From Halobaculum sp. CBA1158 (lineage in GTDB: Archaea > Halobacteriota > Halobacteria > Halobacteriales > Haloferacaceae), in contig NZ_CP090371.1 of assembly GCF_021431925.1 (NCBI RefSeq), positions 1,984,001 to 2,048,000 of the forward strand: a stretch of 64,000 nt of DNA, in the 5' to 3' direction. A program made the translations under genes and the position numbers. The notes under the pieces are model-generated. The model was not told where the DNA came from and did no database searches. It saw only the letters and a program-made list of their open reading frames with translations. Position 1 is the stretch's first letter. Every line of letters starts with the position of its first letter. Positions 1-8,789 of this stretch are shown one piece after another.

Positions 1-201
1 GAGACGTTCCGCCTGAAGGGGAAAGGGATGCCTCGCCTCCGGCGGCGCGGCGACGGCGACCTCTACGTCCAGGTGCAGGTCGTCACGCCCGACGACCTCA
101 CGAGCGAGCAGCGCGAGGCGCTCAAGGAGTTCGCGGAGGCCGGCGGCGAGGAGATCGACGTGAGCGAGGGCTTCTTCGAGAAGATCAAGAACTCGCTGTA
201 G
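1..201 (+). CDS. dnaJ: Chaperone DnaJ, C-terminal end (partial)
   Basis: The first 66 codons read in frame to a TAG at 199-201 and match the end of DnaJ: the [20 protein letters not shown] stretch is the conserved last beta-sandwich of the C-terminal substrate-binding domain, followed by the usual short helical tail. DnaJ (Hsp40) delivers unfolded clients to DnaK and stimulates its ATPase in the cytoplasm. The J domain and zinc fingers lie outside the window, so their integrity cannot be judged. The assignment rests on the C-terminal motif only. Confidence 0.88.
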   Translation, partial: ETFRLKGKGMPRLRRRGDGDLYVQVQVVTPDDLTSEQREALKEFAEAGGEEIDVSEGFFEKIKNSL

Positions 202-237
202 GCGGGGACGGCGGCGGACTTCAACTCACCGTCGCGG

Positions 238-777
238 TCAGGACAACTGCGCAGCCAAGTCCGCCTCGGTAATGATCCCGGCGGCGTCGCCGCCGTCGGT
301 GACGACGACGGCCTTGTAGTGCTCCAGGAGGTTCCGGATCTCGTCGACGGTCGCGTCCGGGCTCACCGGCGGGAACGACTCCGACATCACCTCGCTGACG
401 GGGAGTTCGGCGGCGTTCTCGCCGGCCTGGTTCACGTCCGAAAACGAGATCGACCCCACGGGCGTGCCGTTCTGGATCACCGGGAGCTGTGAGTACGCCT
501 CTCCCTCCATCAGTTCGACGGCCTCTCGGACCGACTGGTCGGGGGCGACGCTGATCACGTCCTCGTGCATGATGTCGCGGGCGCGAACCACGTCGCCCTC
601 GACCTCCTCGAGCGCCTCGACGATCCGCCGGAGCGTCGACAGCCGCGGGTCCACGTCGCCGCCCTCGATCCGGGCGATCAGCGGCTGTGATACGTCCGCG
701 CGATCGGCCAAGGCACTCTGGGTGAGATCCAGCGCGGTCCGCCGCTCGCGCAAGTCCTGTGGCGTCGGGAGTTCCAT
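238..777 (-). CDS. HTH (XRE-type) regulator with two CBS domains
   Basis: A 179-residue cytoplasmic protein. Residues about 8-60 form a Cro/C1-type helix-turn-helix (LTQSALADRADVSQPLIARI core). Two CBS motifs follow, about 66-115 (starting ARDIMHEDV) and 126-177 (starting VSEVMSES). CBS pairs usually bind adenine nucleotides, so a nucleotide-responsive transcription factor is likely; targets cannot be read from the sequence. ATG at 777 is chosen because a T-rich TATA box lies 22-29 nt upstream with a palindrome between. That palindrome suggests autoregulation. It is convergent with dnaJ and stands alone. Confidence 0.87.
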   Translation of the reverse strand: MELPTPQDLRERRTALDLTQSALADRADVSQPLIARIEGGDVDPRLSTLRRIVEALEEVEGDVVRARDIMHEDVISVAPDQSVREAVELMEGEAYSQLPVIQNGTPVGSISFSDVNQAGENAAELPVSEVMSESFPPVSPDATVDEIRNLLEHYKAVVVTDGGDAAGIITEADLAAQLS

Positions 778-785
778 ACCTCGTG

Positions 786-806
786 ATTACCCGAGGTAAT
801 TAAAAA
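786..806 (-). promoter_or_regulatory. Promoter and palindromic operator candidate of the HTH-CBS gene
   Basis: On the minus strand a TTTTTAAT box (799-806) lies just upstream of a perfect palindrome, ATTACC-CGA-GGTAAT (786-800), which ends 9 nt before the ATG. The palindrome overlaps the end of the TATA box and the expected transcription start. A dimer bound there would block initiation. Since the next gene encodes an HTH protein, autorepression is the simplest reading (inference). Confidence 0.6.
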
Positions 807-835
807 GCGTTCGGTCGCTCCGAGGCGACAGGGAG

Positions 836-1201
836 TTACTCGTCGTCGTCCTCGTCGGACTCGGTCTCGATCACGTCGATCACGTCCAGCGGCACGTCGC
901 GGAGTGCGCCGCCGATCTCGCTTTTGGCGATCCTGGTGGCGTGCTCTTCGCTGTCGGCGTTGAACACGTCGATCTCCAGCATGAGGCCGACGAGCGCCGT
1001 CGAGGCGGCGATGAACGCCGAGTCGAACGGCTCCCCGCAGGCGGGACACGGCGTCGCGCCGACCTCCACGTCGACGTACTCCTTGTCCGCCTCGTTCAGG
1101 CGGCGACCCGCCTCGCTGACCGCGACGCCGATAGCGTCGTCGATCGCTTCCACGTCTCGCACCAACCAGGCCGCCTCCAGCGCGACGAGATAGTTGCTCA
1201 C
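836..1201 (-). CDS. DUF555 / UPF0212 family protein
   Basis: A 121-residue protein starting with GTG at 1201 (VSNYLVALEAAW), the usual N terminus of the archaeal DUF555 family. It has a CPAC pair at residues 52-55 (GATPCPACGEPF), suggesting half of a zinc site, and a strongly acidic tail. The family is conserved in Euryarchaeota with no firm function. The frame remains open upstream of the GTG, but that extension is basic, low in acidic residues and unlike the family, so it was not used. Length fits the family. Confidence 0.82.
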   Translation of the reverse strand: MSNYLVALEAAWLVRDVEAIDDAIGVAVSEAGRRLNEADKEYVDVEVGATPCPACGEPFDSAFIAASTALVGLMLEIDVFNADSEEHATRIAKSEIGGALRDVPLDVIDVIETESDEDDDE

Positions 1202-1552
1202 AGCACACCTCCCGGTCGTGCGGACAATAACTCGTTGATTCGATCCGGGAGCGTCGTCGGTGACCGACTGTGTCTCATTACGTCCGAACGATATCGCGGG
1301 ACCCCGTTCAATGTTGTCACTCGTGGGCCGCGGCCGCCGCGATGGGAACGCGCACCCGACCCGCGGGTTCGCCATAAGTTATGCCGAACCCCCGCGTCCG
1401 CGCGTCGAAACGTTCGGTTCTCACGAGACGGTAGCCGGCTGCGAGCGAATTCGTCTGTGATCGCCGGAGATCGCAAGACTGCGACCGTGTCACCGAAGCC
1501 GCGGGAGCCGATACTCTTATTACCGGGAGCGGCGGCACGACGTGATACCGGT

Positions 1553-1744
1553 ATGACCCACGCCGTTCGAGCCGCCCGCCGCGCCGGCGTCCACGCGCTC
1601 CACCACCTGACCGTGCTGACGGGGATCCTCGCGTTCCCCCTCGTGTTACTCACTCGCAAGGCGGGAGTTCGACTCCCGATGGGATCGATCGTCTCGCGGA
1701 TTCACGATGCCTACGAGCGCGTCGTGGACGCCGCCAACGAGTGA
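1553..1744 (+). CDS. Small conserved haloarchaeal protein, one hydrophobic segment
   Basis: A 63-residue protein beginning MTHAVRAARRAG. Its middle (about 18-34, HHLTVLTGILAFPLVLL) is one hydrophobic stretch, followed by a basic patch and an amphipathic C-terminal helix. It looks like a small membrane-associated protein with the basic side inside. A TTATTA box lies about 35 nt before the ATG. I do not recognise a function. Small size leaves some doubt, but codon use and the promoter support a real gene. Confidence 0.6.
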   Translation: MTHAVRAARRAGVHALHHLTVLTGILAFPLVLLTRKAGVRLPMGSIVSRIHDAYERVVDAANE

Positions 1745-1962
1745 GGGACCGACGCCCGATGACGCCCGATGACGACTAACGACACCTGACGACATCCGAG
1801 GGAGCCGGACTGCGTGCGGCGACGGTCGCCTCCGACCCTCGTCGCCCGCGGCGTTCATTTTTCGCCACGGAACCGCGACGGCAACGACGTCCGGAGTGAC
1901 CGCGACAGCGACGCCGAGACCGGTAGATAGCGCCGTCGTTCGCGAGTTCCTGAAAGGGTGCA

Positions 1963-1968
1963 TTTATC
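1963..1968 (+). promoter_or_regulatory. TATA box of the proteasome beta gene
   Basis: TTTATC inside GGGTGCATTTATCAGCGG lies 26-31 nt before the psmB ATG. That spacing gives a transcript with almost no leader, the usual haloarchaeal arrangement. No Shine-Dalgarno sequence is seen between box and ATG. Confidence 0.6.
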
Positions 1969-1993
1969 AGCGGCGCGGCCCAACCGAACGTCA

Positions 1994-2719
1994 ATGCGAC
2001 CATCTAGTGACCTCGCGGGAGCCGACAACGATCTCGCCGACGAGACCGTGTTCGGGCCGGAGCTCGGGGAGTTCCCCAACGCCGACGAGCGCCGCTCACA
2101 GGCGACCGGCGAGGGCGAGATGAAGACCGGGACGACGACCGTCGGCCTGCGGACCGAGGACGGCGTCGTGCTCGCGACCGACATGCGCGCCTCGCTGGGC
2201 CGGATGGTGTCCTCGAAGGACGTTCAGAAGGTCGAGCAGATCCACCCGACGGGCGCGCTCACCATCGCCGGATCTGTGTCGGCCGCACAGAACCTCATCC
2301 AGACGCTGAAGGCCGAGACGAACCTCTACGAGGCCCGTCGCGGCAAGGACATGAGCATGCGCGCGCTGTCGACGCTCACCGGGAACCTCCTGCGCTCGGG
2401 CGCGTTCTTCATCGTCCAGCCGATCCTGGGCGGCGTCGACGAGGAGGGCGCACACATCTACTCCATCGACGCCGCCGGCGGGATGACCGAGGAGGAGTAC
2501 ACGGTCACCGGCTCCGGCTCCCAGTTCGCTCTCGGGGTGCTCGAACAGGAGTACGACGCGGAGCTCTCGCTGGACGACGCAAAGCGCGTCGCCGCCCGCG
2601 CGATCAAGTCGGCCGTCGAGCGCGACACCGCTTCCGGCAACGGGATCAACGTCGCCGTGGTCACCGACGAGGGCGTCGAGATCACGAAAGAGAAAGACAT
2701 CGACGCGCTGCTGGAGTAG
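1994..2719 (+). CDS. psmB: Proteasome beta subunit
   Basis: The catalytic subunit of the archaeal 20S proteasome, an N-terminal-threonine protease degrading proteins fed in by PAN/Cdc48 ATPases. The 241-residue precursor has a 46-residue propeptide ending GEMKTG; autocleavage before Thr47 (TTTVGL) exposes the nucleophile. The catalytic Asp/Lys region follows (VVLATDMRAS), then the GSG-SQFALGVLE signature near residues 175-185. Start ATG at 1994 follows a TATA box at the leaderless distance. It is a single gene; the alpha subunit is not in the window. Length and motifs are normal. Confidence 0.96.
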   Translation: MRPSSDLAGADNDLADETVFGPELGEFPNADERRSQATGEGEMKTGTTTVGLRTEDGVVLATDMRASLGRMVSSKDVQKVEQIHPTGALTIAGSVSAAQNLIQTLKAETNLYEARRGKDMSMRALSTLTGNLLRSGAFFIVQPILGGVDEEGAHIYSIDAAGGMTEEEYTVTGSGSQFALGVLEQEYDAELSLDDAKRVAARAIKSAVERDTASGNGINVAVVTDEGVEITKEKDIDALLE

Positions 2720-2907
2720 TTCGGCGCGGTTTCGGCTCCCGTCGACTCCTGGACCGTCGACGTTCGCGGGACGCCGATCCCCGGGTCGCGTCCCCCACTC
2801 CGTACCTCGCCCCTGAGGCTCGATACCTCTCCCTCCAGGCTCTGTACCCCATCCACCCTCCCGCGGCAGCGACGACGTTTTACTCGGAGACTCTGTAGCC
2901 GTCGGTC

Positions 2908-3321
2908 ATGACCACGGGGACGACGATCGCGTCGCTCGCGGACGTTCCGGAGTCGGGATCGCTGTTGTTCACCGTCGCCGACGGCCACGCCGAGGACCGA
3001 GAGGCGATCTTAGTCAGGTGCGATGAGGAACCCGGCGTGCGAGCGTGGATCAACACCTGTCCCCACGAGTACCAGCGCCTCGACCGCGGACGCGGCGCGG
3101 CGATGCGCGACGGGGAGATCATCTGTCCCAAGCACGGCTCCATGTTCGACGCCTGCTCGGGCGAGTGCGACAACGGCGAGGCCGCCGGCACGACCCTGCC
3201 GTCGGTGAGCGTCGCCGTCGAAGACGGGGAGGTGCTGCTCGCGGACGACGACTACACCTTCCGACACGAGGGGGGAATCGACGACGACGGCCCGAGTTCG
3301 ACCTCGCACATCGGCTTCTGA
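2908..3321 (+). CDS. Rieske-type [2Fe-2S] ferredoxin-like protein
   Basis: A 137-residue soluble protein with a complete Rieske cluster site: Cys51-Pro-His53 and Cys73-Pro-Lys-His76 (CPHE and CPKHGSMFD). It has no transmembrane anchor or signal peptide, so it resembles cytoplasmic Rieske ferredoxins of oxygenases and nitrite-reductase-like small subunits rather than the bc1 subunit. Its redox partner is not encoded beside it. A TTTTACT box (2878-2884) sits 24-30 nt before the ATG. The last 25 residues are a polar acidic tail. Confidence 0.88.
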   Translation: MTTGTTIASLADVPESGSLLFTVADGHAEDREAILVRCDEEPGVRAWINTCPHEYQRLDRGRGAAMRDGEIICPKHGSMFDACSGECDNGEAAGTTLPSVSVAVEDGEVLLADDDYTFRHEGGIDDDGPSSTSHIGF

Positions 3322-3435
3322 CGGTCGGCGGCGACGGCGACCCTGCCGAGGGCGTCGCGAACGACGGCCGCGATGGCGACCCTACAGGGGGCGTCGCGAA
3401 CGGCGGCCGCGACGACGCCCGGGACGCGCTCGGCG

Positions 3436-5010
3436 CTATCGGTCCGTCCCGACCCAGTCGGCGAGCGTGCCGTCGAACAGCGTCGCGGACTGCTCGCGGA
3501 TGTACGTCCGCTGCATCCCGGCGATCGCCTCCCCGAAGTCGTCGCCGGCGTCGAGGCGATCGCGAACGCGCTCGCGCTTCCAGCCGGCGGGCGTCACGCC
3601 CGTCTCGGCCCGCCAGCGGAGGGGCTCGAGGTAGGACCGGGCCGTCGACTCGTCGAGGCCGGCGTCCTCCAGGCCGGCGGTCGCGTGCGAGAGCAGGTCG
3701 TCGAAGACGACGTCGCGGTCGGCGGTCTCGACGCCGTCGGTGGTGACCCACGAGAGATCGGCGTCGATCCCGTCGCGGACGGCCGCATAGAAGTTCTCCT
3801 CGGCGGTCTCCCACGCGAGGTCGGCGACCGGGTGGTGTCGTCGCGGGAGGCTCTCCATCAGGCCGGCGAACGCCGCGAGGAAGGCGATCGAGTCGCGAAC
3901 CGTCGGCTGGGCGGCGATCGGGCGGAACTCGATGCGGGCGTTGGCCGCCGAGCGCGTCGCGCCGTCGAACACCGGGCGGACCCACCGCCAGTAGGTGCCG
4001 TGCTTGCGACGCAGCGTGGCGAAGGCGTCGTCGAAGCGGTCCCCCGTCTCGACGGACATCGGAACGATCGTCGGATCGCCGGCGACGCGGTCGACCGCCT
4101 CCCCGACGGAGTCGAGGTCCGCGGGGAACCGAACCTTCTCCGCGTCCTCCTCGTTCATCACCGACTCGAAGACGGCGACGCGGTTCTCGTCCCAACCGTC
4201 GGCCAGGATCGCCTCGGGGGTCGCGTCGTCCGCGTACGCGTCCGCCGGAAAGAACGGGGAGTTGACTCCAAGCGCCAGCAGGGGACCCGCGACGCGCGCC
4301 GCGAGGTCGTGATAGACGGGGATGTCGTCGGCGTCGGCGACCTGGTAGTGCGGCTGGATCGACGTGATGAGGCTCTCGGGGAGCACCGTGTCCGCCGAGA
4401 GGTCGACGTGCGGCGCGTCGACGACGAAGGCGTCGGCGTCGGCGCTGTTGGCCATCGCGTGATACCGGACGGCGTCGCTCATGTTGGTCGCGACGCGGAC
4501 GCCGTCGATGTCGACGGAGTCTCGGAGGTACTCGCGGGCGGTCTCGCCGACCGGGGGGATCGTCCACATCCCGTCGGAGACGAGCCGCATCCCCTCGGCT
4601 TGCGTCGTGTCCTGGGCCGCCGACAGCTGCGCGCGCACCTCGGACGCCTGGGCGGCCAGGCCGTCGGCGTTGAGCGGCTGTGGGCTCGTCGTCATCTCGG
4701 CGTTGTGCAGGCCCAACTCCTTCTCGAAGCCGATGAGCTCCAGCAGGCGTCTGGGGACCCGACTGAGGTGGTACGCGTCGCCGTCGACGGGGTCGCCCGC
4801 CAGGAGGTCCCCCTCGCGCCACCGGCCCTCCGAGACGGCGTAGAACTCGTACTCCAGCCCGACGATCGACTGGTGGTTGTCGAAGGTGCCGTCGCGAAGC
4901 TCCGTCTTCACGGTCTCGGCGTCGGCCTCGGCGCGACGGCGGAACGCCTCGGCGTCCGTCGACAACACCGCCTCGACCCGCTCGGCCAGATCCACGTCGC
5001 CGTCTGCCAT
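3436..5010 (-). CDS. GCS2-family glutamate-cysteine ligase-like protein
   Basis: A 524-residue cytoplasmic protein. Its N-terminal third carries a VGLEYEFYAV motif (about 50-59) like the conserved Glu-rich ATP/Mg site of GCS2-type ligases (PF04107). Further family-like blocks are HNAEMTTSPQPL and ARIEFRPIAAQPTVRDSIAF. GCS2 enzymes form a gamma-peptide bond to glutamate with ATP. Haloarchaea use gamma-glutamylcysteine as their main thiol, but this protein is longer than the usual haloarchaeal GshA (about 360 residues), so the substrate may differ. ATG at 5010 precedes MADGDVDLAERV. It is divergent from the next gene across a 108-nt AT-rich spacer. Confidence 0.7.
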   Translation of the reverse strand: MADGDVDLAERVEAVLSTDAEAFRRRAEADAETVKTELRDGTFDNHQSIVGLEYEFYAVSEGRWREGDLLAGDPVDGDAYHLSRVPRRLLELIGFEKELGLHNAEMTTSPQPLNADGLAAQASEVRAQLSAAQDTTQAEGMRLVSDGMWTIPPVGETAREYLRDSVDIDGVRVATNMSDAVRYHAMANSADADAFVVDAPHVDLSADTVLPESLITSIQPHYQVADADDIPVYHDLAARVAGPLLALGVNSPFFPADAYADDATPEAILADGWDENRVAVFESVMNEEDAEKVRFPADLDSVGEAVDRVAGDPTIVPMSVETGDRFDDAFATLRRKHGTYWRWVRPVFDGATRSAANARIEFRPIAAQPTVRDSIAFLAAFAGLMESLPRRHHPVADLAWETAEENFYAAVRDGIDADLSWVTTDGVETADRDVVFDDLLSHATAGLEDAGLDESTARSYLEPLRWRAETGVTPAGWKRERVRDRLDAGDDFGEAIAGMQRTYIREQSATLFDGTLADWVGTDR

Positions 5011-5118
5011 ACCGACCGCGACTCGCGCGGCGACCTTCAAGCCGTCGGGGTCGACTCTCGGTATCAGAATCAGTATAGAGAAGCAAAGTTTATGAAATAG
5101 ATTCGCCAGTCCGGGCGT

Positions 5119-5628
5119 ATGGAGACCCTGGGGCTCGTGCAGGCGGGTGCCTGTCCGTTCCGTGGTCGGGGGCCGGCTGTGGATCGCTACGCGACCGCGT
5201 TCTTCACGAAGAAGGCGGAGCTCGCGGATCTGGTGTGTGACGAGTGGGTCGTCCTCTCCGAGCGCAACGGCGTGATCGACCCGGATGCGGAAGTCGAGGG
5301 GGTCGACCGCGAGTTCACCGAGTTGGAGCCGGCCGAACGGGCCCGCTGGGCGACGGACGTGGTGGCGGAGGTGAGTTCGCGCGTCCGCAAGAACGAGTTC
5401 GATCGGGTGGTCGTCTTCGCCGACCGTCCCGTTCGGACGGCGCTGAAGGACCGCGGGGGACTGTTGAGCCGGGTCGCCGCCGCGGGGGCGGACACCGTCG
5501 AGCCGCTGTCCGGCATCGGCGGACGCGACCGTCAGGAGCGCTGGCTCGACGAACAGCTCGCGATTCGCCGGGAGGCGGCCGACCCGGCGGCCGACGACAT
5601 CGACGCGGACCTGGACGAGTTGTCCTGA
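5119..5628 (+). CDS. DUF6884-like protein
   Basis: A 169-residue cytoplasmic protein. Features seen are an early FTKKAELADLV segment, then WVVLSERNGVIDPD, which resembles the 'lets see the sample still here' block (LS-x-x-x-G-x-x-x-P-D) of DUF6884/YaaA-like proteins, and a later FDRVVVFADRP strand. The biochemical role of these proteins is uncertain. An AGTTTATGAAATA stretch at 5087-5099 serves as promoter at a leaderless distance. The acidic C terminus is typical of haloarchaea. It stands alone. Confidence 0.6.
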   Translation: METLGLVQAGACPFRGRGPAVDRYATAFFTKKAELADLVCDEWVVLSERNGVIDPDAEVEGVDREFTELEPAERARWATDVVAEVSSRVRKNEFDRVVVFADRPVRTALKDRGGLLSRVAAAGADTVEPLSGIGGRDRQERWLDEQLAIRREAADPAADDIDADLDELS

Positions 5629-5727
5629 ACGGGGCCGTCCGAATCGAGGAGTTCCAGTCGGGCGGTCCGACCGGTTCGCCCGCCCCGAGTCGTCGGAGTT
5701 ATTCTCGCTGACGGACTCCGTCCGAGT

Positions 5728-7584
5728 ATGGAGTTCGCGACGTTCGCCGAGCGGGCCGACGCGATGGCCGAGGAGGAGGGCGACCTCGCGACCGTGGGGC
5801 TCGTCGCCGACGCGCTGTCGGCCGCCGGCGACGACCTCGCGGTTGTCGCGCGCTTTCTCCGCGGCGAGGTGTTCGCCGGATGGGACGGCCGCACCCTCTC
5901 GGTCGGACCGTCTCTGTGTCACGAGGCGCTCGCCCGGGCCGCCGGCGCGAACGTCGACGCCGAGGAGATCGAGGATCGACTCGCCGAGACCGGCGAGATC
6001 GGCGCGGTCGCCGCCGGGTTGGACCTGGGCGGGCAGACCGGGCTCGGGGCCTTCGGCGGCGGCGCTGGGGGCGCAGACGGCGGTCTCACCGTTCGGGAGG
6101 TGTACGACGACCTCGTCGCGGTCGCGGCCGCCACCGGGGACGGGAGCGAGTCGTTCCGCAGGGACACGCTGTTCGGACTGTTCACGAGCGCGAGCCCGGT
6201 CGAGGCGGCGTACCTCGCGCGGCTCGTCCTCGGAGAGATGCGCGTCGGCGTCGGCTCCGGGACGCTCCGGGACGCCACCGCCGAGGCGTTCCTCGAGGCC
6301 GACGTGACGACGCCGACCGACGAGCGCGCCGAGAACGACCGGACCGAGGCGCTCGTCGGCGTCGTCGAGCGCGCGCTCCAGGTGACGAACGACCACGGTC
6401 GGGTCGCCGAGATCGCACGCGACGAGGGCGAGGCCGGCCTGCGGTCGGTGTCGCTCACCGTGGGGCGACCGGTTCGGTCGATGCTCGCGCAGGCCGGCAC
6501 GGTCGCCGACGCGCTCGAGGCGTGGGACCGGGCTGCCGTCGAGACGAAGTACGACGGCGCGCGCGTCCAGATCCACTACCGAGACCCGGACCGCGACGAC
6601 GCGACGCCGAGTCGCGAGCCCGGACGCGACGCGGACGCCGGCGGCGACGGGCCTGTGTCGATCTACTCGCGAAACATGGAGGACGTGACCGCGGCGCTGC
6701 CGGAACTGGTCGAACACGTCCGCGAACACGCCGCGCCGCCGGTCATCCTCGACGGCGAGGCCGTCGCCGTCGACGACGACGGGGAGCCGCTCCCGTTCCA
6801 GGAGATACTCCGGCGCTTTCGGCGGAAACACGACGTCGACAGGATGCGCGAGGAGGTCCGGGTCGAGCTTCGCGCGTTCGACTGCCTGCACGCCGACGGC
6901 GACGACCTCCTCGATGCGCCGCTGTCGGAGCGCCGCGACCGCCTCCGCGACGCGCTCGACGCCGGCGTCTCGGAGCTGTTGGTGTCCGACGATCCCGACG
7001 AGATAGCCGCGTTCGAGGCGGACGCCCTGGAGGCGGGCCACGAGGGCGTGATGCTGAAACGCCCGGAGTCGACGTACGACCCGGGTGACCGCGGCCGCAG
7101 TTGGCTCAAGCGCAAGCCCGACGTGGAGACGCTCGACCTCGTGGTCACCGGCGCGGAGTGGGGGGAAGGCCGGCGGGCGGAGCTGTTCGGGACGTTCGAG
7201 GTGGCGGTCCGCCTCGACCGGTCGGCCCCGAACGCCGACGCCGCAGGCGACGGCGTCGGTGACGCCGCAGGCGACGACGGGGCGACGCCCGACGGCTACG
7301 CGACGGTCGGGCGGGTCGCCACCGGAATAACCGACGAGCGGCTGGCGGAACTGACCGATCTGCTGGAACCGCACGTGCGCTCGGAGTCGGGGCAGACCGT
7401 GCGGTTCGCTCCCGAAGTCGTGTTCGAGGTGGGCTACGAGGAGATACAGACCTCCCCCACCTACGACTCGGGGTACGCGCTCCGGTTCCCGCGGTTCGTC
7501 GCCGCCCGCGAGGACAAGTCCCCGGCCGACGCCGACTCGCTGAACCGGGTCGAGCGCCTCGCCGATGAGAACGGAACGAACTGA
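5728..7584 (+). CDS. lig: ATP-dependent DNA ligase
   Basis: Archaeal replicative/repair DNA ligase (618 residues) that seals nicks with ATP through a lysyl-AMP intermediate. The order is an N-terminal DNA-binding domain (1 to about 210), a nucleotidyltransferase domain with motif I KYDGAR (nucleophile Lys274), motif III ILDGEAVAV, motif IV EGVMLKRP and motif V SWLKRKPD, then an OB-fold from about residue 470. Two acidic insertions are visible, one right after motif I (about 291-310) and one in the OB-fold (about 500-530), as often seen in haloarchaeal ligases. ATG at 5728 starts MEFATFAERADAM, the usual family N terminus. Confidence 0.95.
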   Translation: MEFATFAERADAMAEEEGDLATVGLVADALSAAGDDLAVVARFLRGEVFAGWDGRTLSVGPSLCHEALARAAGANVDAEEIEDRLAETGEIGAVAAGLDLGGQTGLGAFGGGAGGADGGLTVREVYDDLVAVAAATGDGSESFRRDTLFGLFTSASPVEAAYLARLVLGEMRVGVGSGTLRDATAEAFLEADVTTPTDERAENDRTEALVGVVERALQVTNDHGRVAEIARDEGEAGLRSVSLTVGRPVRSMLAQAGTVADALEAWDRAAVETKYDGARVQIHYRDPDRDDATPSREPGRDADAGGDGPVSIYSRNMEDVTAALPELVEHVREHAAPPVILDGEAVAVDDDGEPLPFQEILRRFRRKHDVDRMREEVRVELRAFDCLHADGDDLLDAPLSERRDRLRDALDAGVSELLVSDDPDEIAAFEADALEAGHEGVMLKRPESTYDPGDRGRSWLKRKPDVETLDLVVTGAEWGEGRRAELFGTFEVAVRLDRSAPNADAAGDGVGDAAGDDGATPDGYATVGRVATGITDERLAELTDLLEPHVRSESGQTVRFAPEVVFEVGYEEIQTSPTYDSGYALRFPRFVAAREDKSPADADSLNRVERLADENGTN

Positions 7585-7664
7585 TCGGCGGGAAGCGATC
7601 GGCGGAGAACGAACGGCGGCGACGAAGTGACAAGACACTAGCCGTGGGGGGCCCTGCGGCCGAC

Positions 7665-7868
7665 ATGGACACACGCCGGACCGTCGCCGAGTACCCGCTT
7701 CAGGTGCTGCTCGGCGTCGCGTTCCTCGTCGCGCTCGTCGCCACCGCGCTCGTCGCCGCGACCGGCGAGTCGCTCGCGCTGACGCTCCGACTCGCCGCGC
7801 TCACGACCGTCCTGTTCGCGTTCGCCGGGGGGCTGTCGGCCGGCCCGCTCGCGGAGCGATACTTATAG
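7665..7868 (+). CDS. Small two-helix membrane protein
   Basis: A 67-residue protein with two predicted transmembrane helices (about 11-31 and 39-59) and no long loops. The ATG at 7665 gives a short basic N terminus (MDTRRTVAEY). The stop codon lies inside the TATA-like sequence that drives the next gene. I do not recognise the family; similar tiny membrane proteins are common in haloarchaea. Confidence 0.65.
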   Translation: MDTRRTVAEYPLQVLLGVAFLVALVATALVAATGESLALTLRLAALTTVLFAFAGGLSAGPLAERYL

Positions 7869-7893
7869 ACGGTCGCCGGCCGCACGTCCGTCC

Positions 7894-8670
7894 GTGACTG
7901 TCAGACACGACGACCTTCGGGTCACGTGGTACGGCTACGCCACCGCGCGCGTCGAGAGCGAGGACGGCACGGTCGTCTACACGGACCCCGGCCGCTACGG
8001 CGTGCTCGACGGGGAGTGGACGCCGCCGGGCGGCGGCAACCCGAAAGCGGCCGCCCATCCCCGAGCCACGGACCACCGGCCGATGGACGCCGACCTCGTG
8101 CTCGTCACCCACGACCACCACTACGACTCCGAGGGGATCGAGCGCGTCGCCGACGACGACGCCACCGTCGTCGTCTACGAGGGCGTCGACGCCGCCGGCA
8201 TCGACCGCGACGTGAAGCCCGTCGACGAACTGCCGTTCGAGGTCGTCCGGATCGGCGAGGAGGATCACGTCGCCGTCGACGGCGTCGGCGACGTGTGGTC
8301 TGTGCCCGCCTACAACGACCCCGACGGCCCGCACGCGGACGACGACGGCTCGGTCCCGCACCCCCGCGGCCTCGGCGTCGGCTACCGCTTCACCGTCGGC
8401 GAGGACGACACCTCGGCGTTCTGGCCGGGCGACTCCGACGCGCTCGACGCCTTCGCCGAGATCGACGCCTCGCTGTTCCTCGCAAACATCTCCGGGTCGG
8501 TCTGCATGAGCGCCGCCGAGGCGGCCGACCTCGCAGCGCGGATGGATCCGGACCTGGTCGTCCCGATCCACTACAACACGCAGTCGTTCCTGGAGGCCGA
8601 CTCGGGGTCGTTCGCCAGCGACGTGGCGCGTCGATCGATCCCGGTCGCGCTGGACGAGTCGGCCGAGTAA
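7894..8670 (+). CDS. MBL-fold metal-dependent hydrolase
   Basis: A 258-residue cytoplasmic protein of the metallo-beta-lactamase superfamily, closest in style to UlaG-like hydrolases. It has the metal motif TH73-D-H75-H76-Y-D78, a FWPGDSDAL segment giving the bridging Asp, and a C-terminal VVPIHYNT His. Substrate cannot be told. The start is GTG at 7894; an ACTTATAG box (7861-7868) overlaps the stop of the upstream gene and sits 26-33 nt before it, so it is separately transcribed despite close spacing. Confidence 0.85.
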   Translation: MTVRHDDLRVTWYGYATARVESEDGTVVYTDPGRYGVLDGEWTPPGGGNPKAAAHPRATDHRPMDADLVLVTHDHHYDSEGIERVADDDATVVVYEGVDAAGIDRDVKPVDELPFEVVRIGEEDHVAVDGVGDVWSVPAYNDPDGPHADDDGSVPHPRGLGVGYRFTVGEDDTSAFWPGDSDALDAFAEIDASLFLANISGSVCMSAAEAADLAARMDPDLVVPIHYNTQSFLEADSGSFASDVARRSIPVALDESAE

Positions 8671-8789
8671 GCCCCCGCGGGACTCGACTCCGACCGTCGG
8701 TCGCGACGCCCGAGACGCGGCCGGATACCGATCGGAGGGTCCCCGGACGCGCAAGCTACTTCCTTGCCCGCCGGTGACGTATCGACGAC

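Noticed and set aside
3436-7674. A 1,412-codon minus-strand frame suggesting a giant protein
   Set aside because: Only its last 524 codons (from 5010) are protein-like; the rest is antisense to DNA ligase and the DUF6884-like gene.
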